Assembly: GCF_000982955.1 (NCBI RefSeq)
Contig: NZ_KQ058883.1
Span: 1 to 64,000 of the forward strand
DNA length: 64,000 nt
Source of the DNA: Micromonospora sp. HK10
GTDB taxonomy: Bacteria; Actinomycetota; Actinomycetes; Mycobacteriales; Micromonosporaceae
Reading direction: 5' to 3'
Both the position numbers and the translations under genes were made by a program. The notes beneath the pieces are model-generated. The model was not told where the DNA came from, searched no databases, and saw nothing but the letters and a program-made list of their open reading frames with translations. Numbering within the stretch: position 1 is the first letter of the stretch; every line of letters begins with the position of its first letter. Shown piece by piece: positions 39,041 through 49,630 of the stretch.

Positions 39041-39812
39041 GGTCGACGACCGGCCGTGGGAGCGGGGCGGGAGCGACTGAGCCTAACGGTAGCTGGCCGG
39101 GCGTCGGCGTTAGCCAGTGCCGCTCGGGCAAGCGGCCACGATCTCTGACGAACGACCTGCAGGAAACGCTCCGTCTCAGCTTGGCCGCAGCAGCCGCGTG
39201 AGCCCTGGATCGGGGAGCAGGTTGGGAGCAACAGGGTGCACTGAACGGCTCTCAACCGCACCGAACGGCACCGGACGGCACGCAACTGCATCCACCCCTG
39301 CCTGCGGCTTCGCGTTTTAGCAGGTCAGAGTGGGTGCGGCGTCCTGCCTTACACGGAGTGCTCAGCGGTTTCGCACAGCAGTCGACGGCGTTCTATGTTG
39401 CCTGGCAGAGGAGTATGCGCAGGTCGCAGCAGTAAGGAGCGGCTGGACGGCCTGGCCTTGCACTTGGGAGCAGATTGGGTGCAGGTCGGTGAAGCGGTCG
39501 CCGCGCCCGAAGTGCTCACCGACACCGGACAGGCACGAGGCTTTGACCTGCGGTGATCCGGTCGGTGCGGCGTGACCTCCCAGAGAACACCGAAGTGGTC
39601 AGAGTTCGCTGCTCCCCGCCTGGCTGGTACCGGCTGCCGTCGGGGACTTTCTGACGCCGGCCAAGAGGGCCCTGCGTATCGACGCATGGCTCTGGCTTCC
39701 GCCACGCTGGCGTCGATGTGGTTCCGAGGGCTGAGACTCGAATCCCACCGGCAACGCGCTGACCAGCGCTTCCTGGGCGGTGACCTCTTCAGCGAACCCG
39801 AAGTAGTCAAGG
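39041..39812. repeat. Dispersed attP-like repeat, copy D
   Basis: The most diverged copy. TTGGGAGCA is at 39222, the core has mutated to CTTACAC at 39348-39354, and the right arm TGGGAGCAGATTGGGTGCA is at 39465. The spacings are still 126 and 117 bp. ACACCGAAGTGGTCA near 39,586 matches 14 of 15 positions of the tRNA-Val 3' half, followed by GTTCG at nearly the same offset. A second weaker block lies near 39,797. Confidence 0.75.
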
Positions 39813-39920
39813 TTCGCCCTCCGGACCGGCTGGTGCTGTCGACCCCCGGCCTGCCGACGCTAGTCACGGACTCAGGCTGCATCGATGGCAATCTGTGGGC
39901 GCGGTCGTGGTGACGTCGGC

Positions 39921-41036
39921 CTAGGGCCGCCGCCGGTCTCTCCTGCGGCGGAGCAGGATCAGGACGGCGGCGGCCCCAACTGCGGCGGCGACCGCGACGG
40001 ACACCGATCGACCGCGGTGTTGAGGAGGCGGCGCGGCCGCCGGTGGCGTGATGGGGTCTGGCTCCGCGGTGCGATCCTGCGATTGAGGTGGTGGGGCCAC
40101 GGCTTGCGGGTTTGCCGCGCGCTTTCGGCAACCGTTCAGCAGCAACTGAACGGCGGCCTCGAGCACGAGCATGATGCCGCCGCCGGCGACTCCAGCCAAC
40201 GCGCCGGCCATGAACAAGTCGCGCTGCTGTTTAGCCGCCGTGTCGAACAGTTCGCCACTTAGGCGGTAGCTCCGCGGTCCCGCACCGTCAGGCGCCAGCT
40301 CCCTGGTCCAGCGAAGGACGCCGGAGTCGGGCAGCTGCGGACTGGCGGTCTGCGCATTGAAGTCGCCGGGTTGGTTGTCGAGGTCGATGGTTGCCTTGGA
40401 CCCCGGCGGCAACGGGCGGAATGCGATATCTCCGGCGGATGCGGGCGGTAGGGTCGTCAGCCCCGGCAGGACGTAGAGCAGCCGAGGCCCGGAGGCGCGC
40501 GCGCATGTCGTCTGGCTGACACCGGACAGGATTTCCTGCCGCAGGCCCGCATCGCCGCTATCCAGCGAAACACGCGTGTACACGCACCGCGACATCGATC
40601 CGCCGAGCATGGACCAGTAGTCGCCGTTCTCGGACCTCGGCTGCACCGGTTTCCACTTCACCGGCTGGTAGACGTTGTTGACCATGTCGATGCCCGTGGC
40701 CAACTCCCCACAAATCAGCACAATGACAGCGGTCGGTGGCGCCGCCTCGGGCACGGCACCGAATTCATGCTGCAGCACCAGCGACAGGGAGGTCGTGCCC
40801 GCCTTGCCGGTTCCGGGGTTGTAGGCGACGTCAACCTGAACCGGGGCGGTTACGCCGGTCTGGCTGGCGTCGAGCGCAACGGCGATCACGCCACGGTCGG
40901 TGAGTCGAGGGCTGGGGCTGAAGCCGGTCGCGGCGAGTTGCCAGGCCCAGACCGTTGCTCCCACGGTCGCAAGGACGGCGAGGGACAGCAGCCAGCGGTT
41001 CTTGACCAGCTCACGGCGAAGTCCGGCTTCCGGCAT
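39921..41036 (-). CDS. Membrane-anchored hypothetical protein
   Basis: 371 residues. One N-terminal membrane segment (LLSLAVLATVGATVWAW) is followed by an extracytoplasmic beta-rich domain (GVIAVALDASQTGVTAPVQV; Cys in VLICGELATG and MSRCVYTRV). Further hydrophobic segments (AGALAGVAGGGIMLVLEA and AVAAAVGAAAVLILL) flank a Pro-rich cytoplasmic loop. It is divergent from the YobI-like ATPase, 122 bp away, and may belong to the same module. No family recognised. Confidence 0.7.
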   Translation of the reverse strand: MPEAGLRRELVKNRWLLSLAVLATVGATVWAWQLAATGFSPSPRLTDRGVIAVALDASQTGVTAPVQVDVAYNPGTGKAGTTSLSLVLQHEFGAVPEAAPPTAVIVLICGELATGIDMVNNVYQPVKWKPVQPRSENGDYWSMLGGSMSRCVYTRVSLDSGDAGLRQEILSGVSQTTCARASGPRLLYVLPGLTTLPPASAGDIAFRPLPPGSKATIDLDNQPGDFNAQTASPQLPDSGVLRWTRELAPDGAGPRSYRLSGELFDTAAKQQRDLFMAGALAGVAGGGIMLVLEAAVQLLLNGCRKRAANPQAVAPPPQSQDRTAEPDPITPPAAAPPPQHRGRSVSVAVAAAVGAAAVLILLRRRRDRRRP

Positions 41037-41158
41037 TCGCTAACCGTACGGGCCCGCGGCGTATTTGATCGACAGGTGTCTCCCTCGGTGGCGACAACCG
41101 TGCGTGGAGGTTGCAGCGCTCTCCTCTAGCCTTGGCTGGTCACGGGGAAGGGGAGAAC

Positions 41159-44100
41159 GTGCGCTGGTGGGAACGAGTACGTGCTTGGTGGGCCGGCGGG
41201 TCGAGGTCTGCCGACGGTGATCTTGCGCTGCTTCCGCTGACGCCGCAGTTTCAGCCGGAACAGCACGAGGAGTACGTCGCACGGCTGACCGCCGCCCTGC
41301 AGGACCCAGAGATCCGCAACATCGCGCTGACCGGGCGATACGGCGCGGGCAAGTCGAGTGTCCTGAAGGCGTTGTCCGACCAACACGCGGGACGAGTCCT
41401 CAACCTCTCCCTGTCGACCCTCGGGCCGCCCGAGGAGGAGAAGTCGATCACCAACCAGATCGAGAGGGAGCTCGTCAAACAACTTCTGCACAGCCAGCCG
41501 CAGCGGGCGCTGCCCCGCTCGCGCTTCCGGCGCATCGACAAACCTAACCTCCCCCGGGCCATCGGGATCGTCACGGCGCAGGTCATGGTGGTCGCGCTGA
41601 TCCTGTTCCTCCTCGGCCGCTTCCCGCGTCTGGTCGGCGCGACCAAGGAGCATCCGTGGCCGGTGCGGGCCGGGGCAGTCCTCCTGTTCGGGCTGTTGAC
41701 GGTGGCCGTGCTGACATGGATCCGACAGGCCGTCCACAACCGCGTCGTATCCAAGGTTTCCGCCGTCGGGGCCGCCGTCGAGCTCGGCGCAAAAGAGGTC
41801 AGCTACTTCGACAAGTACCTCGACGAGATCGTCTACTTCTTCGAGTCAACGAAGTTCGACGTCGTCGTCTTCGAGGACCTCGACCGGTTCGACGACCCGC
41901 ACATCTTCGAAGCGTTGCGTGAGCTCAACACCCTGCTCAACACCTCGCACGTCGCGCGGGGTCGGACGGTCCGGTTCGTCTACGCACTCAAGGACAGCAT
42001 CTTCGAGCGACTCGGCAACGACACCAGGCAGCTCGATGACGGCGCCTCCGCCGAGTCGGTTCGGGCGAACCGCACGAAGTTCTTCGACCTGGTCGTGCCA
42101 ATAGTTCCGTTCATCACCCACCGCACGTCACGTGACCTGCTCACCAAGCTGCTGGCCGACCCGGCACTCGTCCCAGTGACACCTGACCTCGTCGACCTGG
42201 TCGCGCGGCACATCAGCGACATGCGGCTGCTAAAAAACGTCCGCAACGAGTACGCCGTGTTCGCTGCCCGCCTGATCACCGCAAAGCACGGTGTGCCCGA
42301 GCTGCGCGCCGACTCGGTCTTCGCGATGATGGTCTACAAGAACATCCACCTGGCCGACTTCGAGCAGGTCTCGATCGGCCGCAGCGACCTCGACAAGCTC
42401 TACAAGCTCAGCCGCGACCTGGTGAATCAGTCCATCGCGAGGCGGCGCGACCGCCTCAGCGAGATCGCCGACTCTGAGGCACTGGCCGACGTGCTGCAGG
42501 ACAAGCCCGAGCGTTTCGCCGAGCGTTTGAACTGGCATGCCAATGTCATCCGGCGGTCCGGCAACGATCTTAATTACACCCTTACGGGCTACACAATCGG
42601 TGCCGAGACATTCACTACTGCTCAGGCTGGGACCATCCGATTCTGGCGTATGCTCATTGCTGACGGAAATGGACCGACCGCGAATTTCATCCGCCACTAC
42701 AGCTCGCCCTGGGCGGTTCCCATTCCGATCGGCGACATCCGGGAACTGTTCCGGGCCGAACTCGACCTGGACGCCTGGGACTCCCGCGAACGTCAGGCGT
42801 TGGACACCGAACGCAGGAAGACGATCGCCGACATCGGAGCGCTGCGGAAGGCCGACTTCGCCGGCCTCGCCGCGAACCCCACCTTCACCCTCACCCGCGA
42901 CACGGCCGAGGCCACCTTCGAGATGCTCCTCGAGGAGACGATCAGCTCCGAGGTCGCTCGCGACCTGATCCGTCGCGGCTTCATCGACCAGAACTTCGCC
43001 CTCTACGTGGCCCAGTACTACGGCGAGCGCGTCTCCATCCGAGCCATGAACTTCATCGTGCAGCACGTGCAGCCCAACATCCCGGACACGTACTACGCCT
43101 TCGACGGGCCGGACGACATCGCTGGCGTTCTGCGGGAGACCAAGGAGGACTTCCTCGACCTTGACAGCGCCTACAACATCGAGATCCTGGACCACCTGCT
43201 GGCGAATCAGCACCTCGGCGCTCGGACTGTCCTCGACCGCCTGGCCGAGACCGACGGCCCGGCTGAGCGTGCCTTCCTCCAGGCCTACCTGAGCGGCGGA
43301 GCGCAGGCCGGGGAGGCCGTCCGGCGACTGGCTGGCACGTGGCCGCCGATCCTGAGCCGGATCCTGCAGGTCTCGGACCTGCAGCCGCAACGCCGGCTCG
43401 ACCTGGTCGACGAGGGGGTCGCGCACGCCGATCCGAACCTCGACCGGCAGATCGAGGAGCAGGTGACGACCTATCTCCAGGACAACTACACCCGCCTGGA
43501 CTGCCTGACCCAGCCAGCCGACCACCAGTTGGCACGTAACGCGGTCGCGCTGCTGCGGCAAGCCCGTGTGGTGATCAAAGACCTGACCGTACTCGATCAC
43601 GGCGTACATGCCCTGGTCGTCGCCGACAGCATGTACACCCTCACCGCGGCGAACCTGCGCAGCGCGCTGCACAATCCGCCGACCCTGAGCCTGGACACCG
43701 TCCGGACGATCGATCCCACCGTCTACGGCTACTGCATCGACAATCCCACCGCCTACCTCGCCGCGGTCGAAAACGACGAGCCCACCACGGTGACGGTCGC
43801 GGACCCCGGCGCCTTCGCGGGCATCGTTACGGAGATCGCCGGTTGGGAGACCTGTCTGGCGGAGCGGGCCTGCCGCGCCGCCGCGGCGGCGTGCCGGATT
43901 GAGCGTCTCGCCGAGGTACCTGCGGAGGTCTGGCCCGCGTTGGCGCGCACCCGGCGGTTCCCGGCGACGGTGACCAACACCGCCGCTTATATCGAGCAGG
44001 TCGGCGGGGTCGACAAGGATCTGGCCGGTCTACTCGTGAGCGCGGGCGCGATCACCGCTCCCGCAAGCGAGCCCGATCGGCTCGCCGAGCAGAAGACGCA

Positions 44101-44809
44101 GGTCGCGGTGGCAATCCTTCGCAGCCGAGATACGGTCCCCGCCCCAGAGACCCGCGCCGCATTGGTCGCCACGCTCACCCTGACCGAGCCGATCGCCGCA
44201 AGCAGCATCGAGCCGGAGAACGGACCTCTGCTCGGCGAGCTGCTCCACCACCAGATCTGCGACGACACCGCCGAACTGTTCCAGCGATTCGCCACCGGCG
44301 ACTGGGAGACGCTCCAGCATGGCATCGAGTGCTCGGCGAAGTTCGCTGATTTCGTCACGTCCGCCCTGCTCGACGAGGACATGACGGCCCGATTGCTAGG
44401 CAGCACCTCGATCAGCCAGACGGTCCGGCAGGCTGTCCTGTCCCGGCTGGAAGAGTTCGTCCCGACCGACCATCGCGACGCGCTGCGGGCCGCCGGGCAC
44501 TTCGCCGCGACGGCCCGCATACCGCTGAACTCCACTCAGCTGGAGCGGATTGCCCGAGTGACTCGCGACGCGGCGCTGGTGGTCCTGTTGATCGACCAGC
44601 TCGGGAACGCCATCTCTGCTGAGCAGATCATCGCCGTCCTCACGAACCTCGGGAGCCCTTACACCGATTTGATCACCCCTGCCGCATCGCTGACTTTCCC
44701 GCACGACACCTCTCACCTCCGGGTCCTCACCCGGCTTAAGCAGGAGGGACGGCTGTCGAAGTTGACCCGGCGCCAGGCCAAGTCCCGGATCAGCGTCACG
44801 GTCGCCTGA
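41159..44809 (+). CDS. YobI-like P-loop NTPase, membrane-bound
   Basis: 1,216 residues from a GTG at 41159, which has an excellent ribosome site (GGGGAAGGGGAG) just upstream. Walker A is GRYGAGKSS with Lys65 and Walker B is VVVFEDLDRF near residue 235. Two membrane helices lie between them (VTAQVMVVALILFLLG and AGAVLLFGLLTVAVL), with NTPase sensor regions after (NRTKFFDLVVPIVPFITH). This is the YobI/KAP-type arrangement of membrane-inserted STAND-like ATPases. The last 700 residues are long helical repeats, probably a sensor. KAP/YobI-type ATPases occur in antiphage gene clusters; the defence role here is inferred. Confidence 0.88.
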   Translation: MRWWERVRAWWAGGSRSADGDLALLPLTPQFQPEQHEEYVARLTAALQDPEIRNIALTGRYGAGKSSVLKALSDQHAGRVLNLSLSTLGPPEEEKSITNQIERELVKQLLHSQPQRALPRSRFRRIDKPNLPRAIGIVTAQVMVVALILFLLGRFPRLVGATKEHPWPVRAGAVLLFGLLTVAVLTWIRQAVHNRVVSKVSAVGAAVELGAKEVSYFDKYLDEIVYFFESTKFDVVVFEDLDRFDDPHIFEALRELNTLLNTSHVARGRTVRFVYALKDSIFERLGNDTRQLDDGASAESVRANRTKFFDLVVPIVPFITHRTSRDLLTKLLADPALVPVTPDLVDLVARHISDMRLLKNVRNEYAVFAARLITAKHGVPELRADSVFAMMVYKNIHLADFEQVSIGRSDLDKLYKLSRDLVNQSIARRRDRLSEIADSEALADVLQDKPERFAERLNWHANVIRRSGNDLNYTLTGYTIGAETFTTAQAGTIRFWRMLIADGNGPTANFIRHYSSPWAVPIPIGDIRELFRAELDLDAWDSRERQALDTERRKTIADIGALRKADFAGLAANPTFTLTRDTAEATFEMLLEETISSEVARDLIRRGFIDQNFALYVAQYYGERVSIRAMNFIVQHVQPNIPDTYYAFDGPDDIAGVLRETKEDFLDLDSAYNIEILDHLLANQHLGARTVLDRLAETDGPAERAFLQAYLSGGAQAGEAVRRLAGTWPPILSRILQVSDLQPQRRLDLVDEGVAHADPNLDRQIEEQVTTYLQDNYTRLDCLTQPADHQLARNAVALLRQARVVIKDLTVLDHGVHALVVADSMYTLTAANLRSALHNPPTLSLDTVRTIDPTVYGYCIDNPTAYLAAVENDEPTTVTVADPGAFAGIVTEIAGWETCLAERACRAAAAACRIERLAEVPAEVWPALARTRRFPATVTNTAAYIEQVGGVDKDLAGLLVSAGAITAPASEPDRLAEQKTQVAVAILRSRDTVPAPETRAALVATLTLTEPIAASSIEPENGPLLGELLHHQICDDTAELFQRFATGDWETLQHGIECSAKFADFVTSALLDEDMTARLLGSTSISQTVRQAVLSRLEEFVPTDHRDALRAAGHFAATARIPLNSTQLERIARVTRDAALVVLLIDQLGNAISAEQIIAVLTNLGSPYTDLITPAASLTFPHDTSHLRVLTRLKQEGRLSKLTRRQAKSRISVTVA

Positions 44810-45929
44810 ACATCGGCCCAAGTTCGAGGAAAAGGTCTACATGCGTGCGGGTCGGCCCACCTGTGGACCGTTGCCGAGGCGTTCGAGCCGTCCGCCACCG
44901 CGCCGAGCTGAATGACAGTCGTCCCGGACGGCGCTGAGCCGCACCCGGGGAACATCGAAGGTGGACTCTGTTCAGCTCTAACGATTGATGGCATACCGCG
45001 ACACAATCTCAACTGTCGTACCCCGCGGATAGGTTTCCGGCCATGGATGCTACGGGATCCGTGTCAGCGGCCGCCGCCCCCGCGCGCACTGCGGTGCGGG
45101 GGAAGCGGTTTGCACGCGGGACGCTGTTACGGGATGCCTATCCCCACCTGGTGCCGATGTTGCATCCAGATCGGAATCTGAGCGTGGACCTGGCTACGTT
45201 GACGTCGGGCAGCGGTAGCAAGTTGTGGTGGAAGTGTCCAGAAGGCGACGATCACGAGTGGCCCGCCGTGGTGTCGAACATGACGCGGACGAACAGTCGG
45301 TGCCCGTTCTGCTCTGGACGGCGGGTGTCGGTGACGAATTCACTGGCCGCCTGTTACGAAGAAGTGGCGGCAGAGTGGCATCCAACTGCGAACGGGACCC
45401 GACGACCGGACCAGGTCGTTTTTGGCAGCAACGACCGCGTGTGGTGGCAGTGCTCGGCCGACGGGCGGCATCAGTGGGAGGCGCAAATCGTGTCCCGCAC
45501 GATGGGCGGCACTCGCTGCCCGTACTGCACGAACAAACGGGCGTCGCCCACGAACAACCTCGCTGTCTTGTATCCGCAAGTCGCGCAGCAGTGGCATCCC
45601 GTGCGGAACGGGTCGCTGATGCCCGTGAACCTGCCGGCGGGCAGCGCGACGGTGGTGTGGTGGGCGTGCCCAGCTGGCCCTGATCATGAGTGGTCTGTTC
45701 GGGTTGTCGACCGGACGACTGGTCGTCGCGGTTGCCCCTTCTGCGTGAACCAGCGGCCGTCGGTCACCAACTCGCTCGCCATGCTGTTCCCCGATGTGGC
45801 CTTGCAGCTTGATCCTGAGCTGAATGAAGGCGTCACCGCTGATGAGGTGATCGCGGGCAGCAATAAGCAGCGATGGTGGCGGTGTCCGGCCGGTCCCGAT
45901 GAGGTTCCCCCGGTTTGCCGGAGGGTTGG

Positions 45930-46856
45930 TTACCTGGCGCCGGTGGGCTCAGGCTGAACGATAGCCGTCTGGTCCTGTCGGGCCTGGTGGGTGTGCCAGG
46001 CGGTTTCGTACTCGTCTGGGGATCGCCAGCCGAGGTCTTTCTGGATGCGGCGGGTGTTGTACCAGCCGTCGATGTAGGTGAAGATCGCGTTCTCGGCCTC
46101 GTCGCGGGTGCGCCACGAGTTGCGGTAGACCAGTTCGATCTTCAACGTGGACCAGAAGTTCTCCATGAGGGCGTTGTCGTAGGAGTCGCCGACGGACCCC
46201 ATGGAGGGAAGGATCCCGTTGTCGGCCAGGCGTTGGGCGAAGCGGAACGACGTGTAGTTCGAGCCCCTGTCCGAGTGGTGGATCAGTTGGCCGTCGCGGA
46301 CATCGCGGGACCAGATGCCGTATTCGAGGGCGCCGAGGATCAGGTCGGTGTCGCAGCGGTCGGAACACCGCCAGCCCACGATGCGGTTGGAGAACACATC
46401 CCGCACCGCGGCCAGCCAGAACACGCCCTCGCCGCAGGGGATGCGGGTGGCGTCGGCGACCCACAACCGGTTCGGCGCCGCAGCGGTGAACTGCCGGTTC
46501 ACCAGATCGGGAGCCGGTGTCGCCTTCGGGTTCGACCGGGTCGACGGGATGCGCCACTTCTTGCGCAGGAACGCCCCTTGCAGGCCGGCGGTCCTCATCA
46601 ACCGCTCCACCCGCTTGCGACCCACCTGGCGGCCTTGGCGGCGCAGCATGGCGTGCACTCGCGGACTGCCGTAGGTGCCGCCCGACACGTCGTGGATCTC
46701 CGCGATCTCCACCGCCAGTTCCGCATCCTCCCGCCGCCGAGCGGACGGGTTGGCGGCCTGGGCGAGCCAGCCGTAGTAGGTCGACGCAGCGACGTTGAGG
46801 ACCCGGAGGACGGGCTCGACCCCGAAGCGATCGCGTAGCTCGTCGATGAGCGTCAC
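45930..46856 (-). CDS. IS3 transposase OrfB
   Basis: 308 residues, the DDE integrase-like transposase of an IS3-family element. The catalytic triad is visible: Asp in WVADATRIP, Asp in LIHHSDRGSNYTS, and Glu in NALMENFWSTLK. An N-terminal HTH-like zone (YGSPRVHAMLRRQGRQVGRK) precedes it. The start overlaps the OrfA stop by four bases (ATGA), and OrfB is normally made as an OrfAB fusion by ribosomal frameshifting. Complete. Confidence 0.95.
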   Translation of the reverse strand: MTLIDELRDRFGVEPVLRVLNVAASTYYGWLAQAANPSARRREDAELAVEIAEIHDVSGGTYGSPRVHAMLRRQGRQVGRKRVERLMRTAGLQGAFLRKKWRIPSTRSNPKATPAPDLVNRQFTAAAPNRLWVADATRIPCGEGVFWLAAVRDVFSNRIVGWRCSDRCDTDLILGALEYGIWSRDVRDGQLIHHSDRGSNYTSFRFAQRLADNGILPSMGSVGDSYDNALMENFWSTLKIELVYRNSWRTRDEAENAIFTYIDGWYNTRRIQKDLGWRSPDEYETAWHTHQARQDQTAIVQPEPTGAR

Positions 46857-47164
46857 GACCGTCGCCGGGTCGGGTCGAGTTCCGAGGCGAAAAAAGCCGA
46901 CGCGGCCTTCAAGATCTCGTTGGCCCGCTTCAGCTCGGCGTTCTCCCGCCGCAGCCGGCGCAGTTCCTCCACCTCCGAGGTCGTCGGCCGGTCGCCGCGC
47001 TGACCGCGGTCGGCCTCGTCCTGGCGGATCCAGTTGCGCAACGCTTCGTGATGCACCCCGAGCTGGCGTGCCAGCTGGCGGATCACGGGCTTCGGGTCCG
47101 ACTCCCGATACAAACGCACCGCACGTTCACGCAGCTCATCGGGGTACTTCTTCGGTGCTGCCAC
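46853..47164 (-). CDS. IS3 transposase OrfA
   Basis: 103 residues: an N-terminal HTH (RERAVRLYRES, QLARQLGVHHEALRNWI) and a leucine-zipper coiled coil (VEELRRLRRENAELKRANE). Near its end the zero frame reads GCT TTT TTC. T TTT TTC is a fitting X-XXY-YYZ slippery heptamer about 35 bases before the stop, consistent with -1 frameshifting into OrfB. Binds the IS ends. Confidence 0.93.
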   Translation of the reverse strand: MAAPKKYPDELRERAVRLYRESDPKPVIRQLARQLGVHHEALRNWIRQDEADRGQRGDRPTTSEVEELRRLRRENAELKRANEILKAASAFFASELDPTRRRS

Positions 47165-48124
47165 GGATGACTCCCTTCAGCTCCATCAGAGCATGATCGA
47201 AAGCCTCCGAGCTACCGGGGGAACCTCACGATCATGTGTGGCGGGCCAGGCCGGCTGACCGGACGTTCGGCAACACTGGCTGTCCGGCGTGCTCCGGAAA
47301 CCAGGTGTCGGTAACGAACTCCCTGGCCACGCTGTTCCCGGAGATCAGTGCCGAGTGGCATCCGACCAAAAACGGTGATCTGCGCGCAGAGGACGTAACC
47401 GCCTACAGCAACAAACCAGTCTGGTGGCAATGCCGCCATGACCCGCACCACGAGTGGCCGGCACCGCCAAACAATCGCAGCGGCGGCGGCAATGGTTGCC
47501 CCTGCTGTGCCAACAAACGGCTCTCGCCAACGAACAACCTGGCGTTCTTGCATCGCGACCTAGCTGCCCAGTTTGATCCGGCGCTCAACGGTGGGATCAC
47601 TGCAGACAAAGTGGTCGCTGGTAGCGGCTTACGTGCGGTATGGCGCTGCCCAGCAGGGCCGGATCATGTCTGGACGCAGCCGGTTCGGGACCGGACGGCC
47701 AGGGATGCCGGTTGTCCTGCCTGTCGCGGCAGGCAGGTGTCGATCACCAACTCCTTGGCTGCTCGTTTCCCAGAGGTAGCGGACCAGTGGCATCCGACCC
47801 GCAACGGTGACATGACCCCAGCGCGAGTCGTTGGAACCAGCAGCACGGTTCGCGCCTGGTGGATCTGTGACCAGGGCCCGGATCACGAATGGGCAACGCA
47901 GGTGCATCAGCGAACGGTGGTCCGAACCGGATGCCCGTGTTGCGCGGGTCTTCTGCTAGCGGACACTGAAAAATCCATGCTGACGGACAGTTGAGTCCCT
48001 TCTCGCGGACAGCAGAAATCCTGCTGGGCGGTCAGGTGATCTCCGTCTCGGCCACGTTGATGTGGATCTCCCCGGCGGTTCGATGCGGGTTGCTGACCTT
48101 GCACTTCGAGCCGCCGGAGAGACC

Positions 48125-49630
48125 GTGACCAAGTCTGCCAGGGAGATCATGGAAATTTTGGAGTCGTACGACCTGACCCGCTGTGCGCATTCCGCGGCGC
48201 AACTGGCGGGGTGCGATGCGAAGACGGTGCGCCGGTATGTGGCGTTGCGGGAGGCCGGTGGCGGGGATCCGTTACTGGCCCGGACCGCGCCGCGGCCGAA
48301 GCTGATCGACGCGTACCTGCCGAAGGTGGAAGAGCTCGTTGATGCGTCGAAGGCGAAGATCCGCGCGGACAAGGTGCACGAGCGGCTGGTGGCGATGGGG
48401 TTCACCGGCACGGAACGCACGACCCGGCGGGCGGTGCGCCAGGCGAAGATCGCGTGGCGGGCCGGGCAACGGCGCACGTATCGGCCGTGGGTGTCCGAGC
48501 CGGGCCTGTGGCTGCAGTTCGACTGGGGCGACGGGCCGCGGGTCGCCGGGCGTAAGACGTATCTGTTCTGCGCGTGGCTGGCCTGGTCACGGTTCCGGGT
48601 GGTGATCCCGGTCTTCGACCAGACGATGGGCACGCTGATCGCTTGCCTGGACGCGACGCTGCGCCGGCTCGGCGGCGTGCCGGCGTATCTGCTGGGCGAC
48701 AACGCGAAGACGGTCACCGTCGAACACGTCGCCGGCGTCGCGGTCCGGCACCCGACGGTCGTCGCCGCGGGCCGGCATTACGGGACGACGGTCCAGTCGT
48801 GTGAGCCGTTCGACCCGGAGTCCAAGGGCGGCGTCGAGGCCACCGTCAGGGTCGCCAAGGCCGATCTGGTGCCCACCGAGACCAATCTGCGCGGCGCCTA
48901 CGCCACGTTCGCGGACCTGGTCACCGCGTGCGAGCAGTGGTGCGAGCACATCAACGCCCGCGTCCATCGGGAGACCGGCGCCGCGCCGATCGACCGGCTC
49001 GCGGTCGAACGCGGCCATCTGCACGTGCTGCCGGCCGACCCGCACACCGCCGCGTTGGGTGAGGAACGCCTGGTCAACGAGGATCAGACAGTCCGGTTCG
49101 GGTCGGTGCGCTATTCGACCCCGCCGGGGCACGTCGGCACCAGGGTGTGGTGCCGGGCTGTCGGCGAGGAACTGGCGATCGTCGCGATGACCGCGGCGGG
49201 CACCGTCGAGATCGCCCGGCACCAGTTGTCCACCCCGGGTAACCCGCGCATCGTCGATGAGCACTACCCGCACCACCCGGGCGGCAACCATCCACGTCCG
49301 CCCCGGCCGCGAGCCCGGACCAAGGCCGAGGCCGATTTCCTGGCCATCGGTGACGGCGCCCACGCGTGGCTGGTCGAGGCCGCCGCGACCGGCACCAGCC
49401 GGGTCCGGGCAAAGATGGCCCGCGCGGTCGAGTTCGCCACCATCCTCGATGCCGCCCGCGTCGACCAAGCATTGGGCCTGGCCGCGGCGGCCGGCCGGTT
49501 CGACGACGCGGATCTCGGCGCGATCCTGGACCACCTCGCCACCCGAGGCGAGCCCGGTGACCTGGTCCGGGTCGACGAAACCTACTCGGTGCAGCCCGGC
49601 ACCGCATCCTGGGAAAGGTTCGGCCGATGA
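48125..49630 (+). CDS. istA: IS21 transposase IstA
   Basis: 501 residues from the GTG at 48125 (VTKSAREIMEILESYD), the usual start for this subgroup; the frame is open from 48062. An HTH (HSAAQLAGCDAKTVRRYVA) precedes a DDE core with Asp in LQFDWGD, Asp in YLLGDNAKT, and Glu in GGVEATVRVAK. A C-terminal strand-rich domain follows (VRFGSVRYSTPPGHVG). It overlaps the next frame by four bases. Complete. Confidence 0.93.
   Translation: MTKSAREIMEILESYDLTRCAHSAAQLAGCDAKTVRRYVALREAGGGDPLLARTAPRPKLIDAYLPKVEELVDASKAKIRADKVHERLVAMGFTGTERTTRRAVRQAKIAWRAGQRRTYRPWVSEPGLWLQFDWGDGPRVAGRKTYLFCAWLAWSRFRVVIPVFDQTMGTLIACLDATLRRLGGVPAYLLGDNAKTVTVEHVAGVAVRHPTVVAAGRHYGTTVQSCEPFDPESKGGVEATVRVAKADLVPTETNLRGAYATFADLVTACEQWCEHINARVHRETGAAPIDRLAVERGHLHVLPADPHTAALGEERLVNEDQTVRFGSVRYSTPPGHVGTRVWCRAVGEELAIVAMTAAGTVEIARHQLSTPGNPRIVDEHYPHHPGGNHPRPPRPRARTKAEADFLAIGDGAHAWLVEAAATGTSRVRAKMARAVEFATILDAARVDQALGLAAAAGRFDDADLGAILDHLATRGEPGDLVRVDETYSVQPGTASWERFGR

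Larger units (their letters stand above)
45900..47228 (-). mobile_element. IS3-family insertion sequence
   Basis: A complete 1,329-bp element with perfect outer ends: TGAGGTTCCCCCGG at 45900 and its inverted copy CCGGGGGAACCTCA ending at 47228. It is flanked by a CGA target duplication (45897-45899 and 47229-47231). It carries two overlapping transposase frames on the minus strand. It is inserted inside the zinc-ribbon gene between codons for GPD and HVW. Confidence 0.95.

Noticed and set aside
13636..39812. CRISPR array
   Set aside because: Repeats are long, about 7-13 kb apart and few; there are no short regularly spaced units and no cas genes.
42230..43672. 480-codon minus-strand frame opposite the YobI-like gene
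   Set aside because: Val/Gly/Asp-rich shadow with no motif, while the opposite frame is clearly coding.
45908..47224. Shift of the zinc-ribbon gene into separate natural genes
   Set aside because: Target duplications and intact inverted repeats show that the pieces come from IS insertion, not from gene order.
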